64,000 nt of DNA from Aedes albopictus (lineage: Eukaryota; Arthropoda; Insecta; Diptera; Culicidae). Position 1 is the first letter of the stretch. Each line of letters starts with the position of its first letter. Both the position numbers and the translations under genes were made by a program. Below, piece by piece: positions 1 through 11,444 of the stretch. The DNA lies in NCBI RefSeq assembly GCF_035046485.1, contig NC_085138.1:66022580-66086579 (forward strand), read 5' to 3'. The notes under the pieces were generated by a model, which saw only the letters and a list, made by a program, of their open reading frames with translations, made no database searches and was not told the origin of the DNA.

Positions 1-430
1 TTTCAGCTCCTTAAGGGCCTTTTTAACCTCATCCAGTGTTGGTGGTTCCACTGCTTGACTGTCATCCATTATGTTAATCCTGTTCCTGGGAGCTCCTTCG
101 CTGCTACCATTCAACAAATCTTCGAAGTGCTCCTTCCACCTGGCTGCCACCATTGTTTTGTCTGTCAGCAAATTTCCTTCCCGGTCATTGCACATGGCGG
201 GCACTGGCGCAGTCTTGTGCCGCGCGCCATTGACAGTTGCATAAAATCTCCGCATACCGTTCCTGTCCATACTTTCCTGCGCTTCAGCAATAACACTCTC
301 TTCGTGTTGCCGTTTTTTCCTGCGGTGGATTCGTTTCTCTTCTGCTCTTGCAACCCTGTACCGCTCTCTGTTCTGCCGGGTACCGGCCACTAGCATTCGA
401 CTTCTGGCGGCATTCTTTTCGTTCGTCGCT
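1..430 (-). pseudogene. RTE-like non-LTR retrotransposon fragment (endonuclease-RT linker)
   Basis: Read on the minus strand, one frame stays open over most of this interval. It contains MRRFYATVNG, then RWKEHFEDLLNG, then PPTLDEVKKALKELK at the window edge. This order (FY-x-x-VNG, W-K-x-HF-x-x-LLNG, L-x-E-V-x-x-A) is the linker between the endonuclease and the fingers of the RT in RTE-like elements, so the protein would continue into RT motifs beyond base 1. The endonuclease side ends abruptly near 430-470, where similarity stops, as in a 5'-truncated copy. Its linker differs from that of the element at 20290-22740, so it is a second family. Only part is visible because the window cuts it; the clade name is from motif memory. 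Confidence 0.7.
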
Positions 431-1889
431 CGTTGGCAGTCCTCGATCAAATATTTGTACTAGTCTCAATGACACAACAATAACTGAGCTTGTGCTACAA
501 CAAAACATGTTATTGAAATGTAATTTAAAGAAAATGTACCAAGAGCACGATCATAACAAAATAAGATTGCCCAACAGAACATGTTATGGAACGGTGATGA
601 CTTAATAAGTTAATAATAACAAACCGAGATATAAAAACAGGTTTTGTGATTACGTTGTTATTATTTTGATATTTTCCTCTGCTCGGGAACCGGCACATTT
701 GGATCGCTGCCAGTAAGACCCCATTTATGGCAAACTGGCAGCACATGGACATGGACACGAGCAAGGAATAACCATATATTACCAGACGCTACGGTGGCCC
801 CCATCCCGTTAAAACCTTAGTAGGCCTCCAAGTACGTTCCGAACTCACCTCCCTAGCCGTGGAAGTAGGCTCAGATGAACATTCCTGACTAGTGCCGATC
901 CGGCTCTGAACACGGTTCCCCATAAAGGACCATGCCAACCCTAGCATGGCCTCACTGCTGGCAAAGATCACCATGGGATCACGACGGGCACTGATAGCGA
1001 CTTGAAGAGGAGACCCAACCAGATGGGGAAGAACAAAAAGAACACCACAAGGTAGCACATGCTAAGAATACGAGCGTATTCTTAAGGAGCAGTAGGTTGA
1101 CACGATCGCCGGTAGAAATTTTCGGTATCGTGGCCAGTGCTGCAATTTTTCGACAGGCCTTTATGATAGCGATATTTTGCTTTTTTCATTTTCTTCGTTT
1201 TGGTTTTCCTGTCAAAGTTGCTTTCCGATCAGCAACACGGGAGCGAAATGAAATAGGTACTCACACTCGCACGCAGCGCGCTGAAAGCGAGAGCTGACAG
1301 GGCCAAATTTCCATTCAATTTTCTGTAGTTGAGTGTTTTCACCCGTGCTAACGTATAGGCACAGAGAACAGACATCCAAGTCTAGTTCCGAAACTGTGTA
1401 AGGAATTTAACGGTCATTTGAAATCGACAACACAAGTGGCAATAGCGTGGCGCTGCAATCGATTAATTTTCCATACTAATTTAATTCACCACTTGAAATG
1501 TTTCAATTCACCACTGACTGTGGCAATATGGTGTTTGGAGGCGTTACTGTTGTCATCGTATATTGGTTTGCAACCTTACTCAAGTGAAGATTCAAATCCT
1601 TACACAACTTTCTGAGTGAAATTTGTTCTAGCCTGGATGTCTGTTCTCTGTGGTATAGGGCACTCACTCTCACAAGCCACCGCTTGAGACGAATGGCCTT
1701 TCAGCATGAGTAGTGTGTGGATGATTGGGAATTGATCTTGTTGGGTCGCTCACGAATGGAGCTCTCGAACTCTGTCAGTTCTCACATCGAGGAACTGAAA
1801 ACGACCGCCGCAGTCATTCATTTTCGGCTGAAAAACAGCCACTGAGACTGATATTTTGCAGGACTGATCGTGGCAACGGATAACAGCGG
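431..1889. other. No gene recognised; probable decayed repeat
   Basis: I see no coding region with a recognisable domain and no clear terminal repeats here. The interval 789-1058 is open on the minus strand for 89 residues, but the peptide resembles nothing I know. 1300-1640 is plain AT-rich sequence. The 3' part may include the untranslated leader of the R1-like element that starts coding near 1911. Confidence 0.5.
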
Positions 1890-1910
1890 CACCCCACGAG
1901 GTGGGCAACA

Positions 1911-3090
1911 TGGACTCTTCGGAGCAAAGCGGCACCAAGCGGCAGCACTTTAAGAGGGCTCCCGGTGTCTACACCGAACAGCAGCACCACTCAAGAAGAC
2001 CTACAACTTGCGAGGCTCAAGGTGTCAATGATGGAGTTGAACAGGAAGGTCATCGAGCTGCACGAATACGTCAAAGTCCGTAACAATGTGCACACCAAGA
2101 TTAAGCAAAGGGTGTTGGTTGAGCCTCAGATATGCCATGATGGAAGCTGACCGCGAGCACACAGAGTTACGTAAGAGAGCTGAGACTGCTGAAAAGGCTT
2201 TGAAGCTGGCCTTGGAGCAGATTACGGCGGTGAAAACATCAACCGAACTAATAAGGACTCCGAAAGGACGCTTGAACACGTGGGATCGAGAAACACCAGG
2301 CGAGGAGGAACACCCGAATAAGACAAAGAATGTTCGAGGTATCGTAAAGCCGAGCGACAACAGAGCCAACAGTGATTTGAACTTCGTCAAAAATCGCATT
2401 GAGAAGAAAATCAGTTTAAAAAGGAGGAAACGAAAGGGAATAATCGGATCGAAAAAGGTAGAAAGCCGGCTCGAGATGAAAGGAGATCCAAAGAGAACAG
2501 ACAAGAACGCCGTCTCCCCATCGAGAGAGACACATGGGAGACGCCCTGCTGGTCAAGGCAAACGACCAACAGTCGTATGCAGCAATCCTTAAGAAAGTCC
2601 GAGAGGATCCGGAGTTGAAGGAACTGGGTGAGAACGTGGTGAGAACCAGGCGCACCCAGCAAGGAGAGCTGAAGAAGGATCCGGCGATTAAAAGTTCTAA
2701 TTGGATGTGCTAATCACCGTTAACTGATATTTATCTGTTTTATTGATGTTTCTCGGTGAGCCATTGATTGGCTCACCGAGAAACATCAATAAAACAGATA
2801 AAGATTAAAAGTTCTGCCTACCGAGAGCAGTTCGCCAAGTCATTGGGTGACCTCGTCGGGGATGGTGGGAACGTGAAAGCTTTGCGCCAGGAAGCAACGA
2901 TCGAATGCCGATACCTGGACGAGATCACAACATCAGAGGAGTTTGGTCATGAACTGAAGACGCAATGCGAATTGGGAAAAGAGGTTCTAACGAGCCGACT
3001 GACGAAGGGTACCAAGGCACACAAACAGCGATGATTTGACTATCGGTGTCTGCAGCTAGCAAATTGTTGAAGGTAGGCAGGTACGAGTTG
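1911..3090 (+). pseudogene. R1-clade ORF1 (gag-like) pseudogene
   Basis: The reading starts at ATG 1911 (MDSSEQSGTK) and shifts frame at least twice (near 1965-2090 and 2530). It passes through a charged, coiled-coil-like stretch (REHTELRKRAETAEKALKLA, about 2146-2205) and reaches the conserved block LVKANDQQSYAAILKKVRED near 2550-2610. After a 104-bp insertion it resumes as AYREQFAKSLGD and continues to about 3034. Gag of this clade binds element RNA and normally ends in CCHC zinc knuckles; here the tail is frameshifted and the knuckles are not seen. The frameshifts, the insertion and the deletion beyond 3090 show it cannot make a full protein. Confidence 0.75.
2699..2802. mobile_element. 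104-bp hairpin insertion in R1 gag, 13-bp TSD
   Basis: The insertion is flanked by the direct repeat GATTAAAAGTTCT (2686-2698 and 2803-2815). Removing it restores the gag frame exactly (KDPAIKSS then AYREQF). Inside, 2730-2762 and 2770-2802 are perfect 33-bp inverted arms around a 7-base loop; the first ~30 bases (2699-2729) lie outside the hairpin. A 13-bp TSD points to target-primed integration or a patched double-strand break rather than a typical TIR transposon. Confidence 0.85.
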
Positions 3091-3972
3091 GCTATTTGGT
3101 GTGCCCGCTAAGAGTTGCCGCCCAGATAGCAAGAAGTGACATCAAACGGGTGTTGGAATACTTCAAGTGCATGGACTTCGAACACATTTTGGCGTTGACG
3201 AGCATCATGAACTGAAAATTAGCGAAAAGAACACCCGTAGTGATCACCAGGCGATTTACTACAGAGTTGGCCAACGGAACCCTACGACCATTCAAAGAAA
3301 CAGAACATGGGAGTGAAAGTGGAAGACGAAGGCCTTCGACATGGACCTCTTCGTCGAGGCACTCCGTGTGGACAGCGACACCCCAGACCTAGATGCCGTA
3401 GAGCTGTCAAGAGTGATAACTAGGGCGTGGGACACTACAGCAATGTCACGAAAACGGGAGCCAAGGAACAGACGGCGTCCTGCACATAGGTGGAACGAGA
3501 CACTCGACACCCTCCGTGTTGTATGTCTTAGAGCCAGAAGACGCTACCAATGGGCAAGAAACCTTCCAGATAGGGAGGAGTGGAGGTCAGCGTTCCAGGA
3601 GGCTAGAGCCGCATTCAAAAAGAAGATAATCGTGAGCAAGTCAAACTGCCACAAGAAGCTATGCTGAGAAGCCGACGCAAACCCCTGCTGGGGTGACGCG
3701 TACCGAGTCGTGATGGCGAAGATCAAAAGCCCAGCGACCCCAGCCGAAATGTTTCCAGACAAGCTGAAGGTAATCGTGGAGAGTCTCTTTCCGAAGCACG
3801 ACCCAACGACGTGGCCACCAACACCGTATGATGAGGAAGACGAAGGTAGTGCGGAAGCTCGGCAGGTCTCCAATGATGAGTGTTAAAATCGGCGGTCCTA
3901 GCTTTCCCCGATACGTTCAAGAAAGTAATGAAGAAATGTGTGGAAGAAAGTCACTTCCCAGACATATAGAAG

Positions 3973-4783
3973 CACAGACAAGCAGACGTAACACTCTTCA
4001 AAACGGCTTGGCACATGCATTTAACGATCAATTCAAATTTCCTTTTATTTGCGCGATCGTTTCACCCAGGCCCCTGACACGGCCTATATCAATGCATTGG
4101 AATCGTGGTAGACAGGATGTCCTGGGCGCTAATAAATAGCGCCCACTGTCAAATGCGAAAACATCAACAATATTTTGTTTAACGTTTATTTTGGTTTGTT
4201 GATCAGTTTTTGGAATCATTTTTTCCACCTCTTATGATCACAAAACACTTCAAACTCGCATTAATATTAATGTACGGTAAGAGGAGCATGCGATTAGTTG
4301 AATAAAGCATCCCAACAAACACGCATTGTGAATGTGATTTCGTGTGTGGCTCACAACATCAAACAAAAGCTGCGTTTGTTGATTACACGCTCGTTTCAAT
4401 TTGCACGAATATGAGTATAAGGCAGTTAGATGTTGGCTACGATAAATTTCATTCATGCCAGGGGCCTGGTTTCACCAGATGCGCTAGTGTTTGATCGCTT
4501 TGACGTTTGCCAGTGTACACGTTCAGTAGGTCGGCTCTAGAGGCACGTTCTCCTCCATTCGGGAAATTTGTGCCATCAGTGTACACGTTGCTGAATGATG
4601 CAAACGAAATTTACAGGCAATTTGTGTAGTAGTGTGCGTGTCAGCAAAACGTCAAATCGAAATCCATTATGGCCGACAGAGTCGCGCGCGGTTCTACTAA
4701 CAGGTGGCAGTGTGCTCATGAAAATGACACCGGGCAAAAGTTTTGTATGAATTTCCTCTAAGAGTTACGTCTGTTTGTCTGTG
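3973..4783. mobile_element. 811-bp hAT-like non-autonomous element in R1 ORF2
   Basis: The left end reads CACAGACAAGCAGACGTAAC and the right end, reverse-complemented, CACAGACAAACAGACGTAAC. They are flanked by the 8-bp direct repeat TATAGAAG (3965-3972 and 4784-4791). Excising it joins R1 linker FPDI to KVQKL as expected. An 8-bp TSD with TIRs starting CA fits hAT (P elements also give 8 bp). No transposase is present. A second element sits inside at 4066-4469. Confidence 0.88.
4066..4469. mobile_element. 404-bp nested TIR element
   Basis: Ends are CCAGGCCCCTGACA (4066-4079) and its near-inverse TGCCAGGGGCCTGG (4456-4469), flanked by direct repeat TTTCAC (4060-4065, 4470-4475). It lies wholly within the 811-bp hAT-like element and is therefore younger. 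It has no coding capacity. The superfamily is unclear because a 6-bp TSD is unusual. Confidence 0.7.
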
Positions 4784-6263
4784 TATAGAAGGTACAGAAA
4801 CTGTTTTTACTGGTTTTTTGGACCGATATGCCTGCTGGAAACACTTGGAAAGCTGATGGAAGAGGTCTTTAACAGGGTGATGCCGTTCACAGAAGGAGAA
4901 CATGGACTGTCACAGCTGCAGTTTGGATTTCGGATGGAAAAGTCGACGATGGATGCTATGCGGACGGTGCTGGCCAGGGCCGAAAAAAGGAGAGAAAACC
5001 GGTACTGCGTAATCACGATTGACTTCAAAAAAGGGGTAAAATAGCGTCAGGGGGTCATCGCCGTAGCACTGCACAGAATGCGGATTCCAGACTACATGTG
5101 TCGGTTCTTGAAAAGCTACTTCCAGAACAGTCTTAGTGTACGATACTGAAGCTGGATAGAGGATGATAAAAGTGACGGCGGGAGTTCCACAAGGCTCCAT
5201 CATCGGGCCAACGCTTCGGAACGCTAGGTACAACGAAGTCCTTATACTGCAGGCGTCGTGCTCGTGGGTTTCACGGACGGTATCATCCTATCAGTAACAG
5301 GCGAGACACCGGAGGAGGTAGAAATGTTGGCAGCAGAATCGATCTCGATGAAACTGGATGCATGGAGTCAAGCTGAAACGGAGATGAGCAACTGCCAGGC
5401 AGTGCATCGAGTGGAAATCTCCGTCGGAGAACATGCAGTAGCGTCGAAGCGAGAACTGAAGCATCTGGGTGTGATGATCGACGATCGGCTAAACTTAAAC
5501 AGCCACGTCGAATACACCAGTGAAAAGGCGGCGAAGGCGATCAACGCACTGTCGAGGATTATGCCAAACTCCGGTGGTCCGGAGAGCAGTAAGAGGCGGG
5601 TGCTAGCGAGCGTGTCATCTTCTATACGGTACGGAGTTCCAGCCTGGGGTGCGGCGCTGAAAACCAAACGAAATCGGGTGAAGCTTAATAGCGCGTTCCG
5701 GCTCATGATCATGCGTGTAGCGAGCGCGTTTAGAACTATATTGTCGGAGGCAGTTTGTGTGACTGCAGGGATGATCCCGATCTGCATCACTTTGGAGGAG
5801 GACATCGAGTGCTACGAGCGGAGGTGGATCAGCCAAGTAAGAACGTTGGTGCGAACGACTTCAATGACAAAGTGGCAACAGGAATAGGATTCCACTGAGA
5901 AAGAGCTCATCGTCTCATCCCTAATGTGTCGACTTGGGTGAACAGGAAGCACGGAGAAGTTAACTTCCACCTAACCCTTTTTAGTCGGGTCACAGCTGCT
6001 GCAGGCAGTACCTACATCGGTTTGGCCATGCCGCTTCACCCTTCTGCCCGGAGTGCGAGAACGTGGAGGAGACACCGCAGCACGTAGTGTTCATCTACCC
6101 CAGGATCGAGGCGGTGAGAAGATCAATGCCGGCATTAAGCGTGGACGTCGACGAGATGTGTCACACTGGAGAGACATGGAATGCGATCAGCAGGGCAGTC
6201 ACAGAAATGCTGACGGAGTTGCAGAGAAAGTGGAGGAGTGACCAGCAAGCTGAGATCGCTTGA

Positions 6264-6402
6264 AGAGGTAGTGAAATACGAAAAATGCATGAGCAAAAAT
6301 TAGAAGTGAAAAAAGTGCATGAGCACAACAGAAGAGCGCATGAGCGCATTGCACCCCCTCTCCTAAAGCAGTCACATCAGTGGTACCAGGAAGATCGAGG
6401 CA
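6264..6402 (+). other. Probable 3' UTR of the R1-like element
   Basis: A-rich stretch with the repeated word GCATGAGC (about 6288, 6318, 6340) directly after the ORF2 stop. There is no clear poly(A) end before the hairpin element at 6403. Confidence 0.4.
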
Positions 6403-6492
6403 TATACTGCTGTTATACGCAACGTATAACTGTCCCATGTTATATGGGATTCCCATATAACATGGGACAATCGGGCGTAGAACGGCAGTATA
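6403..6492. mobile_element. Short palindromic element (hairpin MITE)
   Basis: The core is a perfect inverted repeat, 6431-6449 against 6451-6469 (TGTCCCATGTTATATGGGA and its complement) around one base. Imperfect pairing continues outward to TATACTGC (6403-6410) and GCAGTATA (6485-6492). The ends start and stop with TA, compatible with a TA target. No coding. Confidence 0.7.
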
Positions 6493-6559
6493 GGTATAGC
6501 AAAGTTTTTTCAATCTGTTTTCTCTGCTGAGGGAGGTTGGGAGGAAAAAAACGACAGAC

Positions 6560-6700
6560 ATCATCTCAATTCGTCGAACTGAATTGATTGGTATATGTGA
6601 CTCGACCCTCCGAGCCTTCTATTGAAAATTCGTTTTTAGAGTAAACATATAGCCTTTCAGTAAACCTTGGTGTACGAGTAAGGCAAAAAAGGAAGCTGTA
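6560..6700 (+). repeat. Fragment resembling a widespread mosquito repeat
   Basis: The wording (CTCAATTCGTCGAACTGAAT; CCTCCGAGCCTTCTAT; TTGGTGTACGAGTAAGGCAA) matches my memory of a dispersed repeat common in culicine mosquitoes, ending in AGGCAAAA. This is recall, not alignment, and the family name is unknown to me. Confidence 0.4.
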
Positions 6701-6871
6701 GGGATCATAGAGGATAATAAAAAACGAAAAATCGATGAAATTCAATTTTAAATTTTATTTTCGGTTTGCTGTCATTTTAAATTAATGTAAATACTTATTC
6801 AATTTTGGAATAGTTTAGTATTTATGTAAAATTTATTCTATTTATACTATATCATTAGTGCAATTGTGTTA

Positions 6872-7416
6872 CACTCAAACCTCCATTTAGGGCGCATCCA
6901 TTTAGGTAAAATCCATTTAGGTCCCTCCATTTAAATAACGTTACCTAAATGGAATCTGTCCGTGTTGAGAGCAGTTGAAGTGTTTTAGATTAAGGATAAG
7001 GTTGATTTTAGGGAATTAAGTTGCAAGTGAAGTTAATGAGAGATTAGGGCGTGCTAAGGGGGGTGGGGCAATGAGGGGGGGGGGGGAGTTGAGCCTGCGT
7101 AACGCCTCTTAAACTTGCCAGAAGTTATCTGAACCTTACTGAAATCTCCTCGAAATCCCCCTAAAACCCCCTTGGATCCCATGTAACGCAACTGAGACCC
7201 TTCGAAACTCCCCGAAAATACCCCTGAAGCTCCCCCCCCCCGGTGCAACGCCTCTGAAACCCCGCGTAGCTCCAGGTCACTCGCTTTTTTTTCAACTTCT
7301 TTGCAATCTTCAAATCCATTTAGGTAATGAACTGAATTCCTTTAGATAATGAATCCGTTTAGGTAAAAATTCTATTTAGGCAGTCCTAACTTGTTATCTA
7401 AATGGAGGTTTGCATT
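6872..7416. mobile_element. 545-bp TA-flanked MITE with CCATTTAGG motif
   Basis: The left end CACTCAAACCTCCATTTAG (6872) and the inverted right end AATGCAAACCTCCATTTAG (to 7416) are bounded by TA (6870-6871, 7417-7418), as for Tc1/mariner/pogo-type elements. The word CATTTAGGT recurs inside near both ends. The interior at 7030-7270 is a G- or C-rich run with degenerate CCCCTGAAAC-like repeats. No transposase. Confidence 0.7.
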
Positions 7417-7418
7417 TA

Positions 7419-8116
7419 TGATACGATATCAACTGAAAAACTCTACATTTAACAGTTTTTAATATTTCTTGCGCTGATAACAAAAACAGTTATCCGTTTG
7501 TTATCATCGATAGCAGGAATTGTCACAGGAACATTTCTCAGCTCTAATTTTTGTTGTTTTAACCGTTAAAACGATCAGAATAAAAACAACTTGAGTTATC
7601 AAAAATTGCAATATCACAGTTTTCAATTTGCTATCGGACTTTGCTCGGGGAACTGCTACAGTTTATAATTAACGTTGTTGAAGGAAAAAAGTTGTGAAAT
7701 AAAAAGCTGTGCTTTTTTTGGTACAGCACTTCTATTTGTGAAATGTGAAAGGTTACGCTTGAACATGAACATAAACCGATTCCCACTCTTAAAACTCACC
7801 GTGAATACTGTTCTCAGGTTGTTCCATCTGCACAGAGCTGACCGCAAACATTTGCAACGGAATCCTTTCAGAAATTGAAAAACTCTCAACCACTCCCGCC
7901 CACTAATGCGTGGCTCTGTTTTACACCCTGGCATAGAGTAGAGACCATCATACAACATGTGTTCGTTCAGTTCACCATCACTCAATGATACCCCAGTGCT
8001 ATTCGTGCTCGCGCTTTTGTTTCGGGCATTATGTTTCACCTAAGCATTCGACGGCACATCTGCATCGCATCCGTTTTCACGGGACTGCGCTTGCTTGTTC
8101 AAACTTATCTGGAAGC
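7419..8116. other. No feature recognised
   Basis: AT-rich sequence without a recognisable gene, TIR pair or tandem repeat. Short open frames here have no known domain. Confidence 0.5.
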
Positions 8117-8124
8117 CTCACACT
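8117..8124 (+). repeat. Left 8-bp TSD of the 5.9-kb element
   Basis: CTCACACT, repeated exactly at 14007-14014 immediately outside the opposite TIR. Confidence 0.85.
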
Positions 8125-8289
8125 CAAGGGCGTAGCCAGCTTTTCGGCCAGGGGGGGGCGAGCACCCTTACACTGAAAACCACTTCGCAGTAACAAGGAG
8201 TTCAAATACTTCATCACTTAAAAAAAATAAAAGTGAAGTATGAAATATGGGTAATTAACAGGAATGGTTCAATGGAGGAATCATATATG

Positions 8290-11200
8290 ATTATAATCTT
8301 GAGGAATTCCTCAAGATATTGCTTCAGGAATTTCTTCACAAATGCCATCATGAATTTGAATTTATTCAGCAGTTTCTCCAGAAATTTCTTAATTATTTTT
8401 TCCAGGTTATTTTAATGTAGATATTCCAGCAATTACCTTCGGAAAACTTGCATTAATTCCGTTGGGAATACCTTCAGAAATTTCTTCAATAATTCCTCCA
8501 GAAGTTTTATTACGAAATTCACCATGCATTCTTTTGAGAATTTCCCCAGTAATTCTTTACAAATATCATTCTTAATTCCAGCAGAAATCCGTTTGAGAAG
8601 CTCCAGAAAATACTTTAAGAATTTCTCCGGGAATTCTTTCAAAAATTCCAATCAAACTAAGATTCCTTTCCTTGAGGAATATCCTAAGAAATTTTTGGAG
8701 AAATTTCTTCGAAAAATCCTTTAATGAATTCCTTCGGAATTACCGGAAAAAATCTTTGAAAATTTCTAATGGAATTCCTTCGGAAACTCCTGGAGGAATA
8801 TCTTTGGAAGTTGCTAGAGGAATGCATTCGGAAATTTTTAAAGGAATCAATCAAAAAATAATTTCAGGAATCCTTGAGGAATTCCACCGGAAATTCCTTG
8901 ACAAATTCTTCAGAAATTTCTTGAGGAATTCCTTCATTTCTAAAGCTCCTTGAGAAATTCCATAAGACATTCCTCCGAGAGTTCTTCTACGATTTCCTTT
9001 AGAAGATTCTTCGGGAATTCCTTGAGGAATTTCTTTGAAATAGATTTAGAATATTACTTGAGGAACTCCTTCGGAGTTTTGGTGAGGAATTCTTCCGAAA
9101 ATTCCTTGAGGAATACCTTCAAAAATTCTTTGAGGAATTCATCCGGAAATTTCTGTGAGAATTCCTTCCCAAATTCCTGAAGCAATTCTTTCGAAAATAT
9201 TGAAAAAAAATCCACTAAAAGTCTCATGAGATATCCCTTCTGAAATTCCATAAGGAATTTCTTTAAAAATCTTTCAAAACTTCCTTGAAAAAATATTTCG
9301 GAAGTTCCTGGAGAAATGCTTTTTGTGATTTTTTATTTCCTAGAGGAACTCATTCGGAAATTCTTTGAAGAATTACTTCAAAAATGCCTTGATTATATGT
9401 CTGAAATGTCTTCTGGAATATCTTCTGAAATTTCGTGAGAAATTGTTTGATAAGTTCGTTGAGGAATTTTTTCGGTTTTTTATAAATCTTTATGAAATTC
9501 CTCAAGGAATTCCAGCGAAAGATCCTTGAGAAGTTTCTTCGAAAATTCCTCAAGAAAGTCCTTCAAAAATGTATTGCGGAACTCCTACGAAAACTTGAGA
9601 AGCTCCTGCAAACATTCCTTCAGAAACACGTTTGAGATTATGTGAGAAAATCCTAAGGAAATTTTTTGAGGACAACCGCCAAAAATTTTTAGAGGAATTC
9701 ATTCGGAAATTTCGAGGTATTTCAAGGCAAATCCATAAAAAAAATCTTTGGAAATTCCGGGAGGGATTTCTTTGGAAATTCGTGGAGGAATTCCTTCGGA
9801 AATTCAGGAGAAAATCCTTTGAAAATTCCAGGAGAAATTCCTTTGAAAATTCCTGGAGGAATTCCTACGGAAATTCCTGGACAAACTCCTCCGAAAACTC
9901 ATGGAGGAATTCTTCGGGAAAATCCTGGAGGGTTCCTCGGAAATTCTTGGAGGAATTCCTTCGGAAATACCTGGAGAAATTCCTTCGGAAATACCTGGAG
10001 AAATTCCTTCCTGAAACTTCTGGAGGAATTCCTTCGGAAATTCATGGAGGAATTCCTTCAGAAAATCCTTGAGCGATTCCTTGGCAAAAGTCCTGGAGGA
10101 ACTCCTTCGGAAATTCTTGAAGGAATTCCTGGAGAATTTTTTTCGAAAATTCCTGGTGGAATTCCTTCGGACATTCATGAAAGAATTCCTTCGGAAATTC
10201 CGGCAGGAAATCCTTTGAAAATTCCAGGTGAAGTTCCTTTGAAAATCCCTGGAGGAATTCCTTCGGAAATTACTGGAAGATTTCCTTCGGAAGTTTATGA
10301 ACGAATTCTTTCGGAAATACCAGGAGGAATTCCTTCGGAAAATGCAGAAGATATTTCTTTGAAAATTCCTGGAGGATCTCCTTCGGAAATGCCTGGAGGA
10401 TTTCCTCCGGAAATTTCTGAAGAAATTCATCCGGAAATTCATGGAGGAATTTCTCAGGAAATACCTGTAGGAATTCCTTTGAAAATTCGTGGAGAAGTTT
10501 CTTCAGAAATTCGTGAATGAATTCTTTCGGAAAATTTCTGGAGCAATTCCTTCGGAAATTCATGGAGGAACTCCTTCGGAAAATGCTTTAGGATTTCCTT
10601 CGCAATATTCCTGGAAGCATTCCTTCGGAAATTCCTGGAGGATTTTTTTTTCGGAAATTCGTGGAGGGATTCCATCGGAAAATTTCTGGAGAAATTCCTT
10701 TGAAAATTCATGTAGGAACTCCTTCGGAAAATTCTTTTGAAACTCCTTCGCAAAATTCCTGGAGGAATTCATTCGGAAATTCATGGAAAAATTCCTTCGG
10801 ACATTCATGGAGGAATTCCTTCGGAAATTCCAGGAGGACATCCTTTAAAAATTCAAAGAGGAATTCCTTTGAAAATTCCTAGAAGAATTTCTTCGGAAAT
10901 TGTTGGAGGAATTCCTCCGGAAATTCCTCGAGGAATATCTTCGGAAATTCGTAGAGGAATTCCGCCGGAAAATTTCTGGAGGAATTCCTTCGGAAATTCA
11001 TGGAGGCATTCCTTTGGAAAATCCTTTAGAAATTCCTTGGCAAAATTCCTGGAGGAATTCCTTCGAAAATTCATGGAGGGATTTCTTCGGACATTCATGA
11101 AGAAATTCCTTCGGAAATTCCAGGGGGAAATCCTTTGAAAATTCCAAGAGGAATTCCCTTCAAAATTCCTGGAAGAATTCCTTCGGAAATTCCTGGAAGA

Positions 11201-11435
11201 ATTCCTTCGGAAATTCCTGGAGGAATTCCTCCGGAAATTCCTAGAGTAATTCCTCCAGAAATTTGTGGAGGAATTTTTCCGTAATTTCCTGGAGGAATTT
11301 CTCCGGAAGTTCCTGGAGGATTTCCCTCGGAAATTCCTGGAAGAATTGCCACGGAAATTCCTGGAGGAATTCTCTCGGAAATACATGGAGAAATTCATTC
11401 GGAAAAACCTGAAGGAACTCCTTCGCAAAATTCCT
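8290..11435 (+). repeat. Satellite left arm (GGAATTCCTTCGGAAATTCC orientation)
   Basis: Tandem units of roughly 24-36 bases, most regular from 9780 to 11430 and more decayed toward 8290. The consensus read by eye is TGGAGGAATTCCTTCGGAAA. All frames are largely free of stops because the unit has none, giving spurious peptides such as GIPSEIPGG and NSFGNSWR. Confidence 0.85.
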
Positions 11436-11444
11436 GGTGAAATT

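Larger units (their letters stand above)
3200..6263 (+). pseudogene. R1-clade ORF2 (endonuclease end, RT, C-terminal region) pseudogene
   Basis: ORF2 starts here inside the endonuclease, whose last motif RSDHQAIYYRV is seen near 3240. A linker runs to about 3890. After the interruption at 3973-4783 the RT fingers resume with PICLLETLGKLMEEVF and FGFRMEKSTMDA, then GVPQGSIIGPTL near 5180. The catalytic FADD box is replaced by FTDG at 5270-5281, so the second active-site aspartate is lost. The thumb follows (HLGVMIDDRLN, ARIMPN-like block, about 5460-5570). The C-terminal part near 6050-6260 contains CPECENVEETPQHVVF, the CCHC motif typical of the clade, and ends QRKWRSDQQAEIA. Several frameshifts (about 5045, 5235, 5900-6050), a stop in place of Trp at 3967-3969 and a small deletion after 4805 make it a clear pseudogene. 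Confidence 0.85.
1890..6290 (+). mobile_element. R1-clade non-LTR retrotransposon, internally deleted and interrupted
   Basis: A plus-strand copy with an R1-type gag (ORF1) followed by endonuclease end, linker, RT and C-terminal zinc-finger region (ORF2). Telltale strings are EATIECRYLDEITT in gag, ADANPWGDAYRVVMAKIK in the linker and HLGVMIDDRLN in the RT. Between about 3100 and 3230 the sequence jumps from the gag tail to the end of the endonuclease (RSDHQAIYYRV), so the gag zinc knuckles and most of the endonuclease are missing. Insertions lie at 2699-2802 and 3973-4783. There is no sign of 28S rDNA around it, so this is not a canonical rDNA-resident R1. The 3' end lies soon after the stop near 6261, in an A-rich stretch without a clear poly(A) tail. 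Confidence 0.85.

Noticed and set aside
3965..4783. P-element origin for the 811-bp insertion
   Set aside because: An 8-bp TSD is shared by P and hAT. The CACAGAC start does not resemble the P ends I know, so hAT-like was preferred but left open.
1890..6290. Canonical rDNA-inserted R1
   Set aside because: No 28S rRNA sequence flanks the element; it is only of the R1 clade.
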